A stretch of DNA of 64,000 nucleotides from Quadrisphaera granulorum (GTDB lineage Bacteria; Actinomycetota; Actinomycetes; Actinomycetales; Quadrisphaeraceae): the NCBI RefSeq assembly GCF_003149145.1, contig NZ_QGDQ01000001.1, positions 372,001-436,000 on the forward strand. Reading direction: 5' to 3'. The notes beneath the pieces were generated by a model, which saw nothing but the letters and a program-made list of their open reading frames with translations, was not told the origin of the DNA and searched no databases. Positions 16,084-24,622 of this stretch are shown in pieces. Position 1 is the first letter of the stretch; each line of letters begins with the position of its first letter. Both the position numbers and the translations under genes were made by a program.

Positions 16084-16272
16084 TCAGCGGGTGACCTTGC
16101 CGGCCTTCAGGCAGGAGGTGCACACGTTGACGCGCTTGGGGGTCACGCCGTTCTCCAGGGTGCGCACGCGCTGGATGTTCGGGTCGAAGCGGCGCTTCGT
16201 GCGGCGGTGCGAGTGGGAGATGGCGTGGCCGAACCCAGGGCCCTTGCCGCAGACGTCGCAGGTGGCAGCCAC
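16084..16272 (-). CDS. rpmB: 50S ribosomal protein bL28
   Basis: A 62-residue large-subunit protein. The sequence [21 protein letters not shown] followed by [12 protein letters not shown] and [13 protein letters not shown] is diagnostic. Two CxxC pairs (residues 5-8 and near 51-54) make this a zinc-binding form. I chose the GTG at 16272, preceded by ACTGGAG; the frame is open further upstream without conserved sequence. It is divergent from recG. In this lineage the gene lies beside thiL and recG. Confidence 0.95.
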   Translation of the reverse strand: MAATCDVCGKGPGFGHAISHSHRRTKRRFDPNIQRVRTLENGVTPKRVNVCTSCLKAGKVTR

Positions 16273-16370
16273 AGCTCTACTCCAGTGATCTCGAAGGCAT
16301 ATTCCTCGGCCGGGGGGCAGCTGGCGTCGGATGACCGACGGCAGGGCTGCGCGCGCCCAGCGGACGGTCA

Positions 16371-16376
16371 AGAGTA
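16371..16376 (-). promoter_or_regulatory. Candidate -10 of rpmB
   Basis: Minus-strand TACTCT would start a message with about 90 nt of leader before the rpmB GTG. The -35 region is weak. The 202-bp rpmB-recG gap also holds an 8-bp inverted repeat (16406-16413 with 16423-16430) of unknown role. Confidence 0.4.
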
Positions 16377-16474
16377 GCCGAAAGCGGCGAGTGGTTTCGA
16401 CCCGGCCACCGGCTGTTCACAGGCCGGTGGTGGGCCGTCGGCGGCTGTCGGTGGTCGCTGGCAGGCTTCCGCTC

Positions 16475-18769
16475 GTGTCCCGGCTCTCGTCGCCGCTGAA
16501 GAAGGACCTGGGCGAGCGCACCGCCCAGGCACTGGAGAAAGCCCACGGGCTGACCACCGCGGGCGATCTCGTGCTGTTCCTGCCGCGCCGCTACTACCGG
16601 CGCGGTGAGCTGACGTCCTTGGCGCAGCTCGTCGAGGGGGAGCAGGCCACCGTCGTCGCCGAGGTGGTCCGCACCAGCACCCGCCCGCTGCGCCAGCGCG
16701 GCGGGATGATGGTCGAGGTGGTGGTCACCGACGGCCGCGACGAGCTGTCGCTGGCGTTCTTCGGGCGCACCAACCAGATCGCTTACCACCAGAGCCGCCT
16801 CAAGTGGGGTCGTGCGGCGATGTTCTCCGGCAAGGTCAACAGCTACCGCGGCCGTCTGCAGCTGGTGCACCCCGAGTACGAGCTGCTCCCCGGAGACCTC
16901 GACTCCGCCATGGCCACCGAGGCCGACACCGCTGCCTTGCGCGCCCGCGCTGACGAGGTCATCCCCGTCTACCCGGCCACCAAGGGCTTTCCCAGCTGGA
17001 GGATCCCCCCGGCGGTCGCCACCGTGCTCGACACGCTCACCGCCGAGGACGTGCCCGACGTGCTGCCCCGCGGCGTGCGCGAGCTGGAGCAGGTGCCCAG
17101 CAAGCTCGACGCCCTGATCTACCTGCACCGTCCGACGGACCTCGAGCAGCCGGCCCGCGGGCTCCGGCACTTCGAGCTCGAGGAGGCCTACGTCACGCAG
17201 GTAGCCCTGGCCAAGCGGCGCGCGGCGCTCGCCGTCCTGCCCGCCACGCCCTACCCGCCGCGCGAGGGTGGCCTGCTGGCCGCCTTCGACGCCTCGCTGC
17301 CCTTCGAGCTCACCGCCGGCCAGCAGGAGGTGGGCGCGGCGCTCACCGCCGACCTGTCGCGCACGTCCCCGATGAACCGGCTGCTGCAGGGCGAGGTCGG
17401 CTCCGGCAAGACGGTGGTGGCCCTGCGGGCGATGCTCCAGGTGGTCGACGCCGGCGCCCAGTGCGCCCTGCTCGCGCCCACCGAGGTGCTCGCCCAGCAG
17501 CACGTGAGATCGCTGACCCGGATGCTCGGGCCGCTGGCGGCGCACGGCCTGCTCGGCGGTCCCCGCAGCGACGGGCCGCAGGTGCAGGTGCGGCTCCTCA
17601 CCGGCTCGCAGTCCACGGCCGACCGGCGCGCCGCGCTGCTCGACGTCGCCAGCGGTGACGCGGGCATCGTCATCGGCACCCACGCGCTGCTGCAGGACAC
17701 CGTCGACTTCTACGACCTCGGCCTCGTCGTCGTCGACGAACAGCACCGCTTCGGGGTGGAACAGCGCGACGCGCTGCGCGCCAAGTCCGGCGTCCCGCCC
17801 CACGTGCTCGTCATGACCGCCACGCCCATCCCGCGGACGGTCGCCATGACGGTGTTCGGTGACCTCGAGGTCTCCACGCTCACCGAGCTGCCCGCCGGGC
17901 GTCAGGGCATCACTACCGCCGTCGTCCCCGACTGGCTGGAGAAGTACGTCGACAGGTGCTGGCAGCGCGTGCGTGAGGCCGCCGACGCCGGTCACCAGGT
18001 CTACGTCGTCTGCCCGCGCATCGGTGAGGAGGACGACGACGGCGAGGGCGTCCTCTCCGCACCCGACCCCGGCGAGCGCCTGGAGCGAGCGCAGCCCGGC
18101 GGCGAGGAGGGACAGCTCTTCGGAGGGGCTCCGGGCGAGGAGGGTGAGGGTCGCCGTCCCCCGCGCGGCCTCTACGAGGTGCTCGCCGAGCTGCGGGCCC
18201 GCCCCGAGCTCGCCGGCCTGCGCCTGGGCACCCTGCACGGCCGGATGCGCCCCGACGACAAGGACGCTGCCATGCGTGCCTTCGCCGCAGGAGAGCTCGA
18301 CGTGCTCGTCGCGACCACCGTGGTGGAGGTCGGCGTCGACGTCCCCGGTGCCACCGTGATGGTCATCGTCGACGCGGAGCGGTTCGGCCTGTCGCAGCTG
18401 CACCAGCTGCGCGGCCGCGTCGGCCGCGGTGACCAGCCAGGTCTGTGCCTGCTCATGACCGGCGCCCAGGAGGACGAGGCCGGTCTGGGCCGCCTCAAGA
18501 GCTTCGCGGAGACCACCGACGGCTTCGCTGTGGCCGACCTCGACCTCGCCTCCCGTCGCGAAGGCGACGTGCTCGGCGCCGCCCAGTCGGGCCGGAACAA
18601 CTCCTCGCTGCGCTACCTCAAGGTGCTCGGCAACGAAGACCTCATCACCCGCGCCCGCCGTTACGCCAGCGACCTCGTCGCCTTTGACCCGGAGCTCACC
18701 GACGCGCCGCGGGTGCGGGAGGCGCTCGAGCGCCTGCAGGAGCGCGAGGCGTTCGTCGAGCGGGGGTGA
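16475..18769 (+). CDS. recG: ATP-dependent DNA helicase RecG
   Basis: RecG reverses stalled replication forks and migrates branched DNA. An N-terminal wedge/OB domain (RRYYRRGELT onward) precedes a DEAD-box type helicase core: GEVGSGKTVVALR (Walker A), VVDEQHRFGVEQR (Walker B, DEQH as in RecG), MTATPIPRT, and in the C-terminal domain TTVVEVGVDVPGA and QLRGRVGRG. About 45 acidic and Gly-rich residues interrupt the second domain near 18030-18165, as in other actinobacterial RecG. The GTG at 16475 fits the family N-terminus; the longer upstream frame does not. It has 764 aa. Confidence 0.95.
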   Translation: MSRLSSPLKKDLGERTAQALEKAHGLTTAGDLVLFLPRRYYRRGELTSLAQLVEGEQATVVAEVVRTSTRPLRQRGGMMVEVVVTDGRDELSLAFFGRTNQIAYHQSRLKWGRAAMFSGKVNSYRGRLQLVHPEYELLPGDLDSAMATEADTAALRARADEVIPVYPATKGFPSWRIPPAVATVLDTLTAEDVPDVLPRGVRELEQVPSKLDALIYLHRPTDLEQPARGLRHFELEEAYVTQVALAKRRAALAVLPATPYPPREGGLLAAFDASLPFELTAGQQEVGAALTADLSRTSPMNRLLQGEVGSGKTVVALRAMLQVVDAGAQCALLAPTEVLAQQHVRSLTRMLGPLAAHGLLGGPRSDGPQVQVRLLTGSQSTADRRAALLDVASGDAGIVIGTHALLQDTVDFYDLGLVVVDEQHRFGVEQRDALRAKSGVPPHVLVMTATPIPRTVAMTVFGDLEVSTLTELPAGRQGITTAVVPDWLEKYVDRCWQRVREAADAGHQVYVVCPRIGEEDDDGEGVLSAPDPGERLERAQPGGEEGQLFGGAPGEEGEGRRPPRGLYEVLAELRARPELAGLRLGTLHGRMRPDDKDAAMRAFAAGELDVLVATTVVEVGVDVPGATVMVIVDAERFGLSQLHQLRGRVGRGDQPGLCLLMTGAQEDEAGLGRLKSFAETTDGFAVADLDLASRREGDVLGAAQSGRNNSSLRYLKVLGNEDLITRARRYASDLVAFDPELTDAPRVREALERLQEREAFVERG

Positions 18770-18798
18770 ATCTGCTGGCCTGGCTTGACGCTGGGCCG

Positions 18799-18804
18799 TA
18801 GCAT
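18799..18804 (+). promoter_or_regulatory. Candidate -10 upstream of the MFS/rsmD unit
   Basis: TAGCAT gives an expected start near 18811 and a leader of about 65 nt to the GTG at 18876. A TTGACG lies only 8 bp upstream of it, too close to be its -35. Confidence 0.4.
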
Positions 18805-18875
18805 GGCCCGGACAGAGCTCAGGGATTCGTGCGTCCTGTGGTGGGGAGGCGCACACGTCCTTTGGAGCACGTCCC

Positions 18876-20117
18876 GTGAGTCTCACCACCACGTTCGCCC
18901 CGTACGCCGAGCTGCAGCGCGCCGCGGGCAACACCTATCTCGTCACCGCCTTCGCGGCTCGTCTGCCCATCACCCTCGTGCCCGTCTCGGTGCTCGCCGC
19001 CGTGACCGCCGGCACCGGCTCCGTGGCCATCGGCGGCCTCGCGGCCGCCGCCACGTCCGTGGGTGAGGCTGTCGGAGGCCCGACCCTCGGGCACCTCGCC
19101 GACCGACTGTCCGCCCGCGGCGGGCAGCGCCCCGTCCTGCTCGCCGCGGCCGCGGTGCACGTCGTGGCCGTCGTGACGGTCGCCGTCGGCGCTGGAGCCC
19201 TCCCCGTGCCGCTGCTCCTGCTCGCCACCCTCGTCGCCGGGGTGGCCATGCCCCCCATCGGCTCGTTCTCCCGTGCCCGGTGGATGCGCCGCACGCCCGC
19301 GCTGGTGCCCACGGCCATGGCCGGGGAGAGCGCCGCCGACGAAGTGGCCTACGTCCTCGGCCCGGCGCTCGCCGGCATCGTGGCGCTGGTGGGCTCACCC
19401 TCGGCATCGCTGCTGGTCGCTGCCGCGTTGGTCGCCGTCGCCGTCCCGGCGTTCGCGCTGCACCCCAGCGCGACCACCGCCGGTGAACCCACCGCCGCCG
19501 CAGCATCCGGCGACGACGCCTCGCGCGCCAGCAGCGATCTGCTGCGCCGCCTCGCCGTCGTCATCGTCGCCTCCGTGGGCATGGGCCTGTTCTTCGGCGC
19601 CGGCCAGACCACGCTGACCGCTGCCGCCCAGGAAGCCGGCAGCATCGGCGCCGGCGGTCTGCTGGTGGCCGCCATGGGCGTCGGCTCGGCCTTCACCGCC
19701 CTGGCCATGGTCGCCGTCCCGGCGCGCGTTTCCCTGGCGGCCCGACTGGCCGTCGCGTCGGGCGTGCTGCTGGTCGGTGTCGCCACGATGGCCGCTTCGC
19801 TGGCCGCGACGCCGTCGCTGTTTGCCCTCGCCGCCGCCACCGCGCTCGCGGGCCTGGCCGTCGGGCCGGCCATGGTGACCATCACGTCCATGGCCGCCGA
19901 GCGCAGCCCGGCGGGCAGCGGCGCGACGGCCATGACCCTCGTGGGCAGCGGCATCGTCATCGGTGTGGGTGCAGGGGCAGCCGCCGCCGGGTGGCTCGCC
20001 CAGCACCACGGCGCGCTGTACGCCACCGCCGTGCTCGCCGTCGCCGGGACCGTGCTGCTGCTGTCCGCGGCGGCCGCCGCGCTCCAGGCTCGCCGGTCGG
20101 CGCCGGGGCAGCGGTGA
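18876..20117 (+). CDS. MFS-family transporter, 12 helices, substrate unknown
   Basis: A 413-residue protein rich in Ala, Val and Leu with about twelve helices and a central charged, Ala/Thr-rich cytoplasmic loop (PSATTAGEPTAAAASGDDAS). The loop 2-3 region HLADRLSARGGQRPVLL resembles the MFS signature GxxxDRxGRR. The start is GTG, with GGAG about 10 nt upstream. It overlaps rsmD by GTGA. Such an MFS gene between recG and rsmD is not a universal part of this block. No substrate can be inferred. Confidence 0.8.
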   Translation: MSLTTTFAPYAELQRAAGNTYLVTAFAARLPITLVPVSVLAAVTAGTGSVAIGGLAAAATSVGEAVGGPTLGHLADRLSARGGQRPVLLAAAAVHVVAVVTVAVGAGALPVPLLLLATLVAGVAMPPIGSFSRARWMRRTPALVPTAMAGESAADEVAYVLGPALAGIVALVGSPSASLLVAAALVAVAVPAFALHPSATTAGEPTAAAASGDDASRASSDLLRRLAVVIVASVGMGLFFGAGQTTLTAAAQEAGSIGAGGLLVAAMGVGSAFTALAMVAVPARVSLAARLAVASGVLLVGVATMAASLAATPSLFALAAATALAGLAVGPAMVTITSMAAERSPAGSGATAMTLVGSGIVIGVGAGAAAAGWLAQHHGALYATAVLAVAGTVLLLSAAAAALQARRSAPGQR

Positions 20118-20704
20118 CGCGGATCATCGCCGGGGCTGCCGGAGGACGGCGCCTCGAGGTGCCCCGGGGCGCCACCCGTCCGACGTCCGACCGCGTCCGC
20201 GAGGCGCTGTTCTCGCGCCTCGAGCACGAGCGCGACCTGGCCGGCGCCGCCGTCGTCGACCTCTTCGCCGGGTCCGGGGCGCTCGGTCTGGAGGCCGCCA
20301 GTCGCGGCGCCGACCGGGTGCTCCTGGTCGACTCGGCCGCCGCCGCGGCGGCGGTCTGCCGGCGCAACGCCGCCGCCCTCGGGCTGCCCGGGGTCACCGT
20401 GCGTGCGGCCACCGCCGCGTCCGTGCTGGCAGCCGGTGCCGCCGCTGCGGGGCTGGACGGCGGCGCCGACGTCGTCCTCATCGACCCTCCCTATGACCTG
20501 CCCGAGGACGCCCTCGCCGACCTCCTCACCGACCTCGTCGCGCACGGCTGGCTGGCGCCGCTGGCGCACCTCGTGGTCGAGAGGTCCACCCGCAGCCCCG
20601 AGCCGGCCTGGCCGGCGGGCGTGGAGGTCCTGGGGGAGAAGCGATACGGAGAGACCGTCCTCTGGTGGGCCGAGCCGGCTGAGGTGAGCAAGGCTCAGCC
20701 GTAG
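20114..20704 (+). CDS. rsmD: 16S rRNA (guanine(966)-N2)-methyltransferase RsmD
   Basis: RsmD methylates G966 of 16S rRNA using SAM. Conserved stretches: TRIIAGAAGGRRLEVPRG at the N-terminus, TRPTSDRVREALFS, VVDLFAGSGALGLEA (SAM site), and the catalytic VVLIDPPYDLP. The GTG at 20114 overlaps the MFS stop. rsmD followed by coaD is a very widely conserved pair. It has 196 aa. Confidence 0.95.
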   Translation: MTRIIAGAAGGRRLEVPRGATRPTSDRVREALFSRLEHERDLAGAAVVDLFAGSGALGLEAASRGADRVLLVDSAAAAAAVCRRNAAALGLPGVTVRAATAASVLAAGAAAAGLDGGADVVLIDPPYDLPEDALADLLTDLVAHGWLAPLAHLVVERSTRSPEPAWPAGVEVLGEKRYGETVLWWAEPAEVSKAQP

Positions 20705-20707
20705 GGT
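20702..20707 (+). promoter_or_regulatory. -10 hexamer of coaD
   Basis: TAGGGT overlaps the rsmD stop codon and lies 6 nt before the coaD GTG, giving coaD its own probable leaderless promoter within the rsmD-coaD pair. Confidence 0.5.
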
Positions 20708-20713
20708 CGCCGC

Positions 20714-21223
20714 GTGCCTGCCACCCCGCACACGGTCACGCGATGCGTCTGCCCCGGCTCCTTCGACCCGCCGACGCTGGGCCACCTCGACGTCATCACC
20801 CGGGCCGCCGCGCTGTTCGACGAGGTGGTCGTCGCGGTGCACGTCAACCCCTCCAAGACGCCGCGCTGGGCCGCCGCCGAGCGTGTCGACGCGCTGCGCG
20901 AGTGCCTGGCCGAGGCTCTGCCGCCCCGCGACGCTGCCCGGGTGCGCGTGGACGCCGTCGAGGGCGGCCTCCTCGTCGACCACGTGCGCTCGGTGGGCGC
21001 CACCGCCGTCGTCAAGGGGCTGCGCTCCGCCACCGACGTCGAGCACGAGCAGCCGATGGCTCTCGTCAACCGCGACCTGGCCGGTGTCGAGACCGTGCTG
21101 CTCGTGGCCGACCCGCGCTGGGGCCACGTGTCCAGCTCGCTGGTGCGCCAGGTGCACGGCCTCGGGGGCTCGGTGGCCCCCTACGTGCCCCCCGCGGTGC
21201 TGCGTCGCCTCGCTGCGCGGTGA
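20714..21223 (+). CDS. coaD: Pantetheine-phosphate adenylyltransferase
   Basis: CoaD adenylates 4'-phosphopantetheine in coenzyme A synthesis. The nucleotidyltransferase motif is [16 protein letters not shown] (T/HxGH), followed by [20 protein letters not shown] and the C-terminal VSSSLVRQV. Start is GTG; length 169 aa is typical. It follows rsmD by 9 nt. Confidence 0.96.
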   Translation: MPATPHTVTRCVCPGSFDPPTLGHLDVITRAAALFDEVVVAVHVNPSKTPRWAAAERVDALRECLAEALPPRDAARVRVDAVEGGLLVDHVRSVGATAVVKGLRSATDVEHEQPMALVNRDLAGVETVLLVADPRWGHVSSSLVRQVHGLGGSVAPYVPPAVLRRLAAR

Positions 21224-21242
21224 TGCGGCACTGACGAGCCGT

Positions 21243-21272
21243 TTGGGGTCACGCCTCCTCACCCGGTAGGCT
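21243..21272 (+). promoter_or_regulatory. Promoter of the DUF177-rpmF-rnc-mutM operon
   Basis: TTGGGG (21243-21248) and TAGGCT (21267-21272) are separated by 18 bp. Transcription would begin near 21279, leaving a leader of about 77 nt ahead of the ATG at 21356. Confidence 0.5.
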
Positions 21273-21355
21273 CGTCCCTCGGTCTGTCGGCAGCTCGCGT
21301 GCGTCCCGTGCGGTGAGTGGCCCGACCGTGCTCGTGACGCAGAGGCAGAAGGACG

Positions 21356-21949
21356 ATGGACAAGCTCGACGTGCGCTCCCCGTACGTCGTCGACACCCGT
21401 GAGCTGGGTCGGCGGCCCGGGCTCTCGCACCCCCTCACCCGCACCGTCCCGGCGCCGGCGCACCTCGGCACCGAGGTCATCGCCGTCGCCGAGGGCAGCG
21501 ACCTCCAGCTCGACCTCCTCCTGGAGTCGGTCATGGAGGGCGTTCTGGTCTCCGGTGACGTGCACGGCGCCGCGACGGGTGAGTGCGTGCGCTGCCTCGA
21601 CCCGGTCGAGCGATCGGTCGACGTCCGCATCCAGGAGCTCTTCGCCTACCCGGGCAAGTCCTCCGCAGACGACGAGGACGTGCTCGAGCTGCAGGGAGAC
21701 CTGCTCGACCTCGAGCCGGCCCTGCGTGACGCCATCGTCCCGTCGCTGCCGTTCCAGCCGGTGTGCTCCGTCGACTGCCCGGGTCTGTGCTCGCAGTGCG
21801 GCGCCCGTCTCACGGACGACCCGCTCCACGGCCACGACGACACTGACCCCCGCTGGGCGGCGCTGCGACAGCTCGCTGCCTCCGCGGACTCCACCCCCAC
21901 CCCACCGACCGACGAGCGTCCCGCTCGACCGGAAAACCCGAGGAGCTGA
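21356..21949 (+). CDS. DUF177 (YceD) family protein
   Basis: Proteins of this family are co-transcribed with rpmF across bacteria and are linked to 23S rRNA accumulation; biochemical activity is not known to me. It has 197 residues, a CVRCLD motif in the middle and CSVDCPGLCSQCG in the C-terminal third, so it carries six Cys that could bind zinc. It ends 2 nt before rpmF. An acidic stretch (SSADDEDVLELQ) sits mid-protein. Confidence 0.9.
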   Translation: MDKLDVRSPYVVDTRELGRRPGLSHPLTRTVPAPAHLGTEVIAVAEGSDLQLDLLLESVMEGVLVSGDVHGAATGECVRCLDPVERSVDVRIQELFAYPGKSSADDEDVLELQGDLLDLEPALRDAIVPSLPFQPVCSVDCPGLCSQCGARLTDDPLHGHDDTDPRWAALRQLAASADSTPTPPTDERPARPENPRS

Positions 21950-21951
21950 CC

Positions 21952-22155
21952 GTGGCGGTCCCCAAGCGCAAGATGTCCCGTTCCAACACCCGTCACCGCC
22001 GGTCGCAGTGGAAGGCGGCGCCGCTGACGCTCGTTGCCACCACGCGTGGTAGCGCCACCGAGTACTCCCTGCCCCACACCGCGCGCGTCGTCACCGACGC
22101 CGCTGGCACCCCCCTGTACCTCGAGTACAAGGGCCGCAAGGTCAAGGACCTCTGA
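21952..22155 (+). CDS. rpmF: 50S ribosomal protein bL32
   Basis: A 67-residue large-subunit protein: [20 protein letters not shown] is the classic N-terminus. It has no cysteine, so this is the zinc-free form, in contrast to the zinc-type bL28 in this window. Start is GTG. The final codons and stop overlap the probable CTG start of rnc. Confidence 0.96.
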   Translation: MAVPKRKMSRSNTRHRRSQWKAAPLTLVATTRGSATEYSLPHTARVVTDAAGTPLYLEYKGRKVKDL

Positions 22156-22946
22156 CGGCCCGTCGCCGACGGCCTGTCGAGCCGCCGCGCGACCAGGTCC
22201 ACGCACGTCTGCTGGAGCAGCTCGGCCTCCCGGTCGAGGTCGAGCTGCTCGAGCGCGCCCTCGTCCACCGTTCCTGGTCCTACGAGAACGGCGGCGTGCC
22301 GACCAACGAGCGGCTGGAGTTCCTCGGCGACGCCGTCCTCGGACTCGTCGTCACCGACGAGCTGTTCCACCGCCACCCCGACCTGCCCGAGGGGCGCCTG
22401 GCCAAGTTGCGTTCGGCCGTGGTCAACATGCGTGCCCTCGCGAGCGTGGCCCGAGGCCTCGACCTCGGGTCCGCTGTGCGTCTCGGCCGTGGTGAGGAGG
22501 CCACCGGTGGTCGCGACAAGGACTCGATCCTCGCGGACACCACCGAAGCCGTCATCGGCGCCGTGTACCTGGCGTGCGGACCCGACGCCGCGCGCGAGTT
22601 CGTGCTGCGCCTCGTGGGTCCGCTGCTGGAGGTCTCGGCCGAGCTGGGCGCCGGACTCGACTGGAAGACCTCGCTCCAGGAACTCGGCGCCGCTCACGGG
22701 CTGGGGCCCGTGGAGTATCAGGTGACCGAGGAGGGCCCCGACCACGCCAAGGTGTTCGCGGCAGTGGCGACCTTCCCCGAAGCGCCCTCCGCCCGTGGTG
22801 GTGCCGTGCCGCAGGGAGAGGGCGCCGGTCGCAGCAAGAAGGAGGCCGAGCAGGAGGCCGCTGCGTCCGCGTGGCGTGCTCTGCACGCCCTGCGCGGCGC
22901 CACGCCTTCCGCGTCGTTCGACCACCCCGTCGAGCAGGGCGCCTGA
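22152..22946 (+). CDS. rnc: Ribonuclease III, probable CTG start
   Basis: RNase III cleaves double-stranded RNA in rRNA and mRNA processing. The nuclease signature [16 protein letters not shown] is followed by [27 protein letters not shown] with catalytic acidic residues, and a double-stranded-RNA-binding domain begins at [10 protein letters not shown]. The first in-frame ATG/GTG/TTG after the preceding in-frame stop (22050) is the GTG at 22296, which would delete the conserved [15 protein letters not shown] helix. A CTG at 22152 overlaps the rpmF stop as CTGA, has AAGGA 3 nt upstream, and gives a 264-residue protein of normal size. I therefore use CTG. Confidence 0.85.
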   Translation: MTARRRRPVEPPRDQVHARLLEQLGLPVEVELLERALVHRSWSYENGGVPTNERLEFLGDAVLGLVVTDELFHRHPDLPEGRLAKLRSAVVNMRALASVARGLDLGSAVRLGRGEEATGGRDKDSILADTTEAVIGAVYLACGPDAAREFVLRLVGPLLEVSAELGAGLDWKTSLQELGAAHGLGPVEYQVTEEGPDHAKVFAAVATFPEAPSARGGAVPQGEGAGRSKKEAEQEAAASAWRALHALRGATPSASFDHPVEQGA

Positions 22947-22953
22947 GGCGCGA

Positions 22954-23931
22954 GTGCCCGAGCTTCCCGAGGTCGAGGTCGTGCGCCGCGGTCTGGCCCG
23001 CTGGACCACCGGCGCGCGCGTCGAGGCTGTCGAGGTGCTCCACCCGCGTCCCGTGCGCCGTCACACCGCGGGCCCGGACGACCTCGTGGCCCGCCTGGTG
23101 GGCGCGCGCATCGACGACGTTGTCCGCCGCGGCAAGTTCCTGTGGTTCGAGCTCGACACCGGCGAGGCGCTGCTGGCGCACCTCGGCATGAGCGGTCAGC
23201 TGCTGCTCGAGCCACCGGACGCCCCGGACGAGAAGCACCTGCGCGTGCGGCTGCGCCTGGCTGACCGCGAGGGCGGCGCGCTGCAGGGCCGTGAGCTCCG
23301 CTTCGTCGATCAGCGCATGTTCGGCGGTCTCGCCGTCGTCGACCTCCTGCCCACCCCGGACGGCCTGCCCGGTGGCACCGGTGGTGCCCCGCCGAGAGCG
23401 GCTGAGGGTCACGACGACGACGGCGTGCCGCGGCTCGGCGTCCCGTCCAGCTCCCGCGTGCCGGAGGGCGTGGCACACATCGCGCGCGATCCCTTCGACC
23501 CCCACCTCGACGACGCCGCGCTCCTGGCCAGGTTGCGTACGCGCCGCAGTGGCGTGAAGCGAGCCCTGCTCGACCAGGACCTGCTCTCCGGGGTCGGCAA
23601 CATCTACGCCGACGAGGCGCTGTGGCGCTCGAAGCTGCACGGCGAACGGTCCGCGTCAGCGCTGACCCGCCCGGCAGCGAGCAGGTTGCTGGGCGACGTC
23701 CGCGACGTGATGGCCGAGGCGCTCGCGCAGGGCGGGACGAGCTTCGACAGCCTGTACGTCGACGTCAACGGCGCCTCGGGCTACTTCGAACGCGGCCTGG
23801 CGGTGTACGGCCGCGAAGGCCGCCCGTGCCCGCGGTGCGGCGCACCGGTACGACGCGAGGCGTTCGCCAACCGCTCCTCGCACTCCTGCCCCGTGTGCCA
23901 GCCGCGTCCACGGTCCGCAAGCGGCCGGTGA
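22954..23931 (+). CDS. mutM: Formamidopyrimidine-DNA glycosylase
   Basis: MutM removes 8-oxoguanine and other oxidised purines and nicks the abasic site. After the start codon the protein reads [13 protein letters not shown], with the catalytic Pro and Glu. The helix-two-turn-helix region [18 protein letters not shown] and the C-terminal zinc finger CPRCGAPV...SCPVCQ are intact. A longer than usual linker rich in Gly, Pro and Asp (about 23355-23465) makes it 325 aa against the usual 270-295. The GTG at 22954 is required for the N-terminal Pro. It follows rnc by 7 nt. Confidence 0.95.
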   Translation: MPELPEVEVVRRGLARWTTGARVEAVEVLHPRPVRRHTAGPDDLVARLVGARIDDVVRRGKFLWFELDTGEALLAHLGMSGQLLLEPPDAPDEKHLRVRLRLADREGGALQGRELRFVDQRMFGGLAVVDLLPTPDGLPGGTGGAPPRAAEGHDDDGVPRLGVPSSSRVPEGVAHIARDPFDPHLDDAALLARLRTRRSGVKRALLDQDLLSGVGNIYADEALWRSKLHGERSASALTRPAASRLLGDVRDVMAEALAQGGTSFDSLYVDVNGASGYFERGLAVYGREGRPCPRCGAPVRREAFANRSSHSCPVCQPRPRSASGR

Positions 23932-23950
23932 CGCTCTCTCGGGAAGCCGG

Positions 23951-24316
23951 CTAGCTGACCAGCGCCGTCCTCACCAGCGGCAGCGAAGCCTGCCGCTCGT
24001 CGGCCGTGATGAGGACAAGGCCGTGAGCGAGGGCGGTAGCAGCGATCCACAGGTCGTTGCTGGGGCGCCGTCCCACCGCAGCCCGCAGCTCTGCGTAGCA
24101 GCCCGCGACGGCTCGGTCGACGTCGAGGACAACCAGCGAAGACAGCGCGGCGACCTGTCGCAGGCGCTCGGCCCGCACACTCTGGTCCGTGGCCATCAGC
24201 ACGCCGGCCTCCAACTCGCCGAACGAGACAGCGCTGACCGCCCAGGCCTCCACGTCAGAGGGGAGCGTGAGGTGAGGCAGATCGATGATGGCGCTGGTGT
24301 CGAGGAGCGCCCTCAC
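23951..24316 (-). CDS. VapC-type PIN-domain toxin
   Basis: PIN-domain ribonucleases of this group cleave tRNA, rRNA or mRNA when freed from the antitoxin. The first acidic residue is in RALLDTSAIID, the Glu in FGELEAG, and the third and fourth acidic positions in SNDLWIAATALAHGLVLIT. I use the GTG at 24316, which overlaps the antitoxin stop as GTGA; a codon 18 bp upstream is also in frame. It has 121 aa. The pair lies between mutM and acyP, an insertion into a conserved block. The target is unknown. Confidence 0.88.
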   Translation of the reverse strand: MRALLDTSAIIDLPHLTLPSDVEAWAVSAVSFGELEAGVLMATDQSVRAERLRQVAALSSLVVLDVDRAVAGCYAELRAAVGRRPSNDLWIAATALAHGLVLITADERQASLPLVRTALVS

Positions 24317-24570
24317 GCCCAAGGGTCCGTCCACTCGCCCTCGTGCTCCGCCTCACGCATCGCCCGGAGGTCGGCGCTCCAGGTGGGGTCACCTCCGAGC
24401 GCCTTCAACGCCTCCAGATCGGCGGCGCTGCCCCAGCGCTCACCGGAGCGAGGCACAAGGTCAGCCACGGGACGGCCGTCGACCGTGATGGTGAAGCGTT
24501 CCCCGGCCTCGGCGCGGCGGAGCACGGCGCTGGTGTTGTTGCGCAGCTCGCGCAAAGGGATCGTCGTCAC
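24313..24570 (-). CDS. Phd/YefM-type antitoxin
   Basis: An 85-residue antitoxin with the Phd/YefM-like N-terminus TIPLRELRNNTSAVLRRAEAG and FTITVDGRPVADLVPR, which folds as a DNA-binding dimer, and a C-terminal toxin-neutralising tail. GTG start with a minus-strand TACCCT 6 nt upstream. The toxin gene follows with a 4-bp overlap, so expression is probably autoregulated by the complex. Confidence 0.85.
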   Translation of the reverse strand: MTTIPLRELRNNTSAVLRRAEAGERFTITVDGRPVADLVPRSGERWGSAADLEALKALGGDPTWSADLRAMREAEHEGEWTDPWA

Positions 24571-24576
24571 GCGTCC

Positions 24577-24582
24577 AGGGTA
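24577..24582 (-). promoter_or_regulatory. -10 hexamer of the toxin-antitoxin operon
   Basis: Minus-strand TACCCT lies 6 nt before the antitoxin GTG. Only about 50 bp separate this start from the divergent acyP start, so an antitoxin-toxin operator would sit here. Confidence 0.45.
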
Positions 24583-24610
24583 GGTCGGGCGTAGCCGATG
24601 TGCTACGACC

Positions 24611-24616
24611 TAGCAT
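24611..24616 (+). promoter_or_regulatory. -10 hexamer of acyP
   Basis: TAGCAT is 6 nt before the ATG of acyP, another leaderless arrangement. Confidence 0.5.
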
Positions 24617-24622
24617 CGTTGA

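Noticed and set aside
18785-18804. TTGACG with TAGCAT as a -35/-10 pair upstream of the MFS gene
   Set aside because: The spacer is 8 bp, far from the 16-19 bp needed; only the -10 was kept.
16277-18934. 885-codon minus-strand frame opposite recG
   Set aside because: Low-complexity Gly/Glu/His-rich translation with no motif; it is the shadow of recG, whose helicase motifs are complete.
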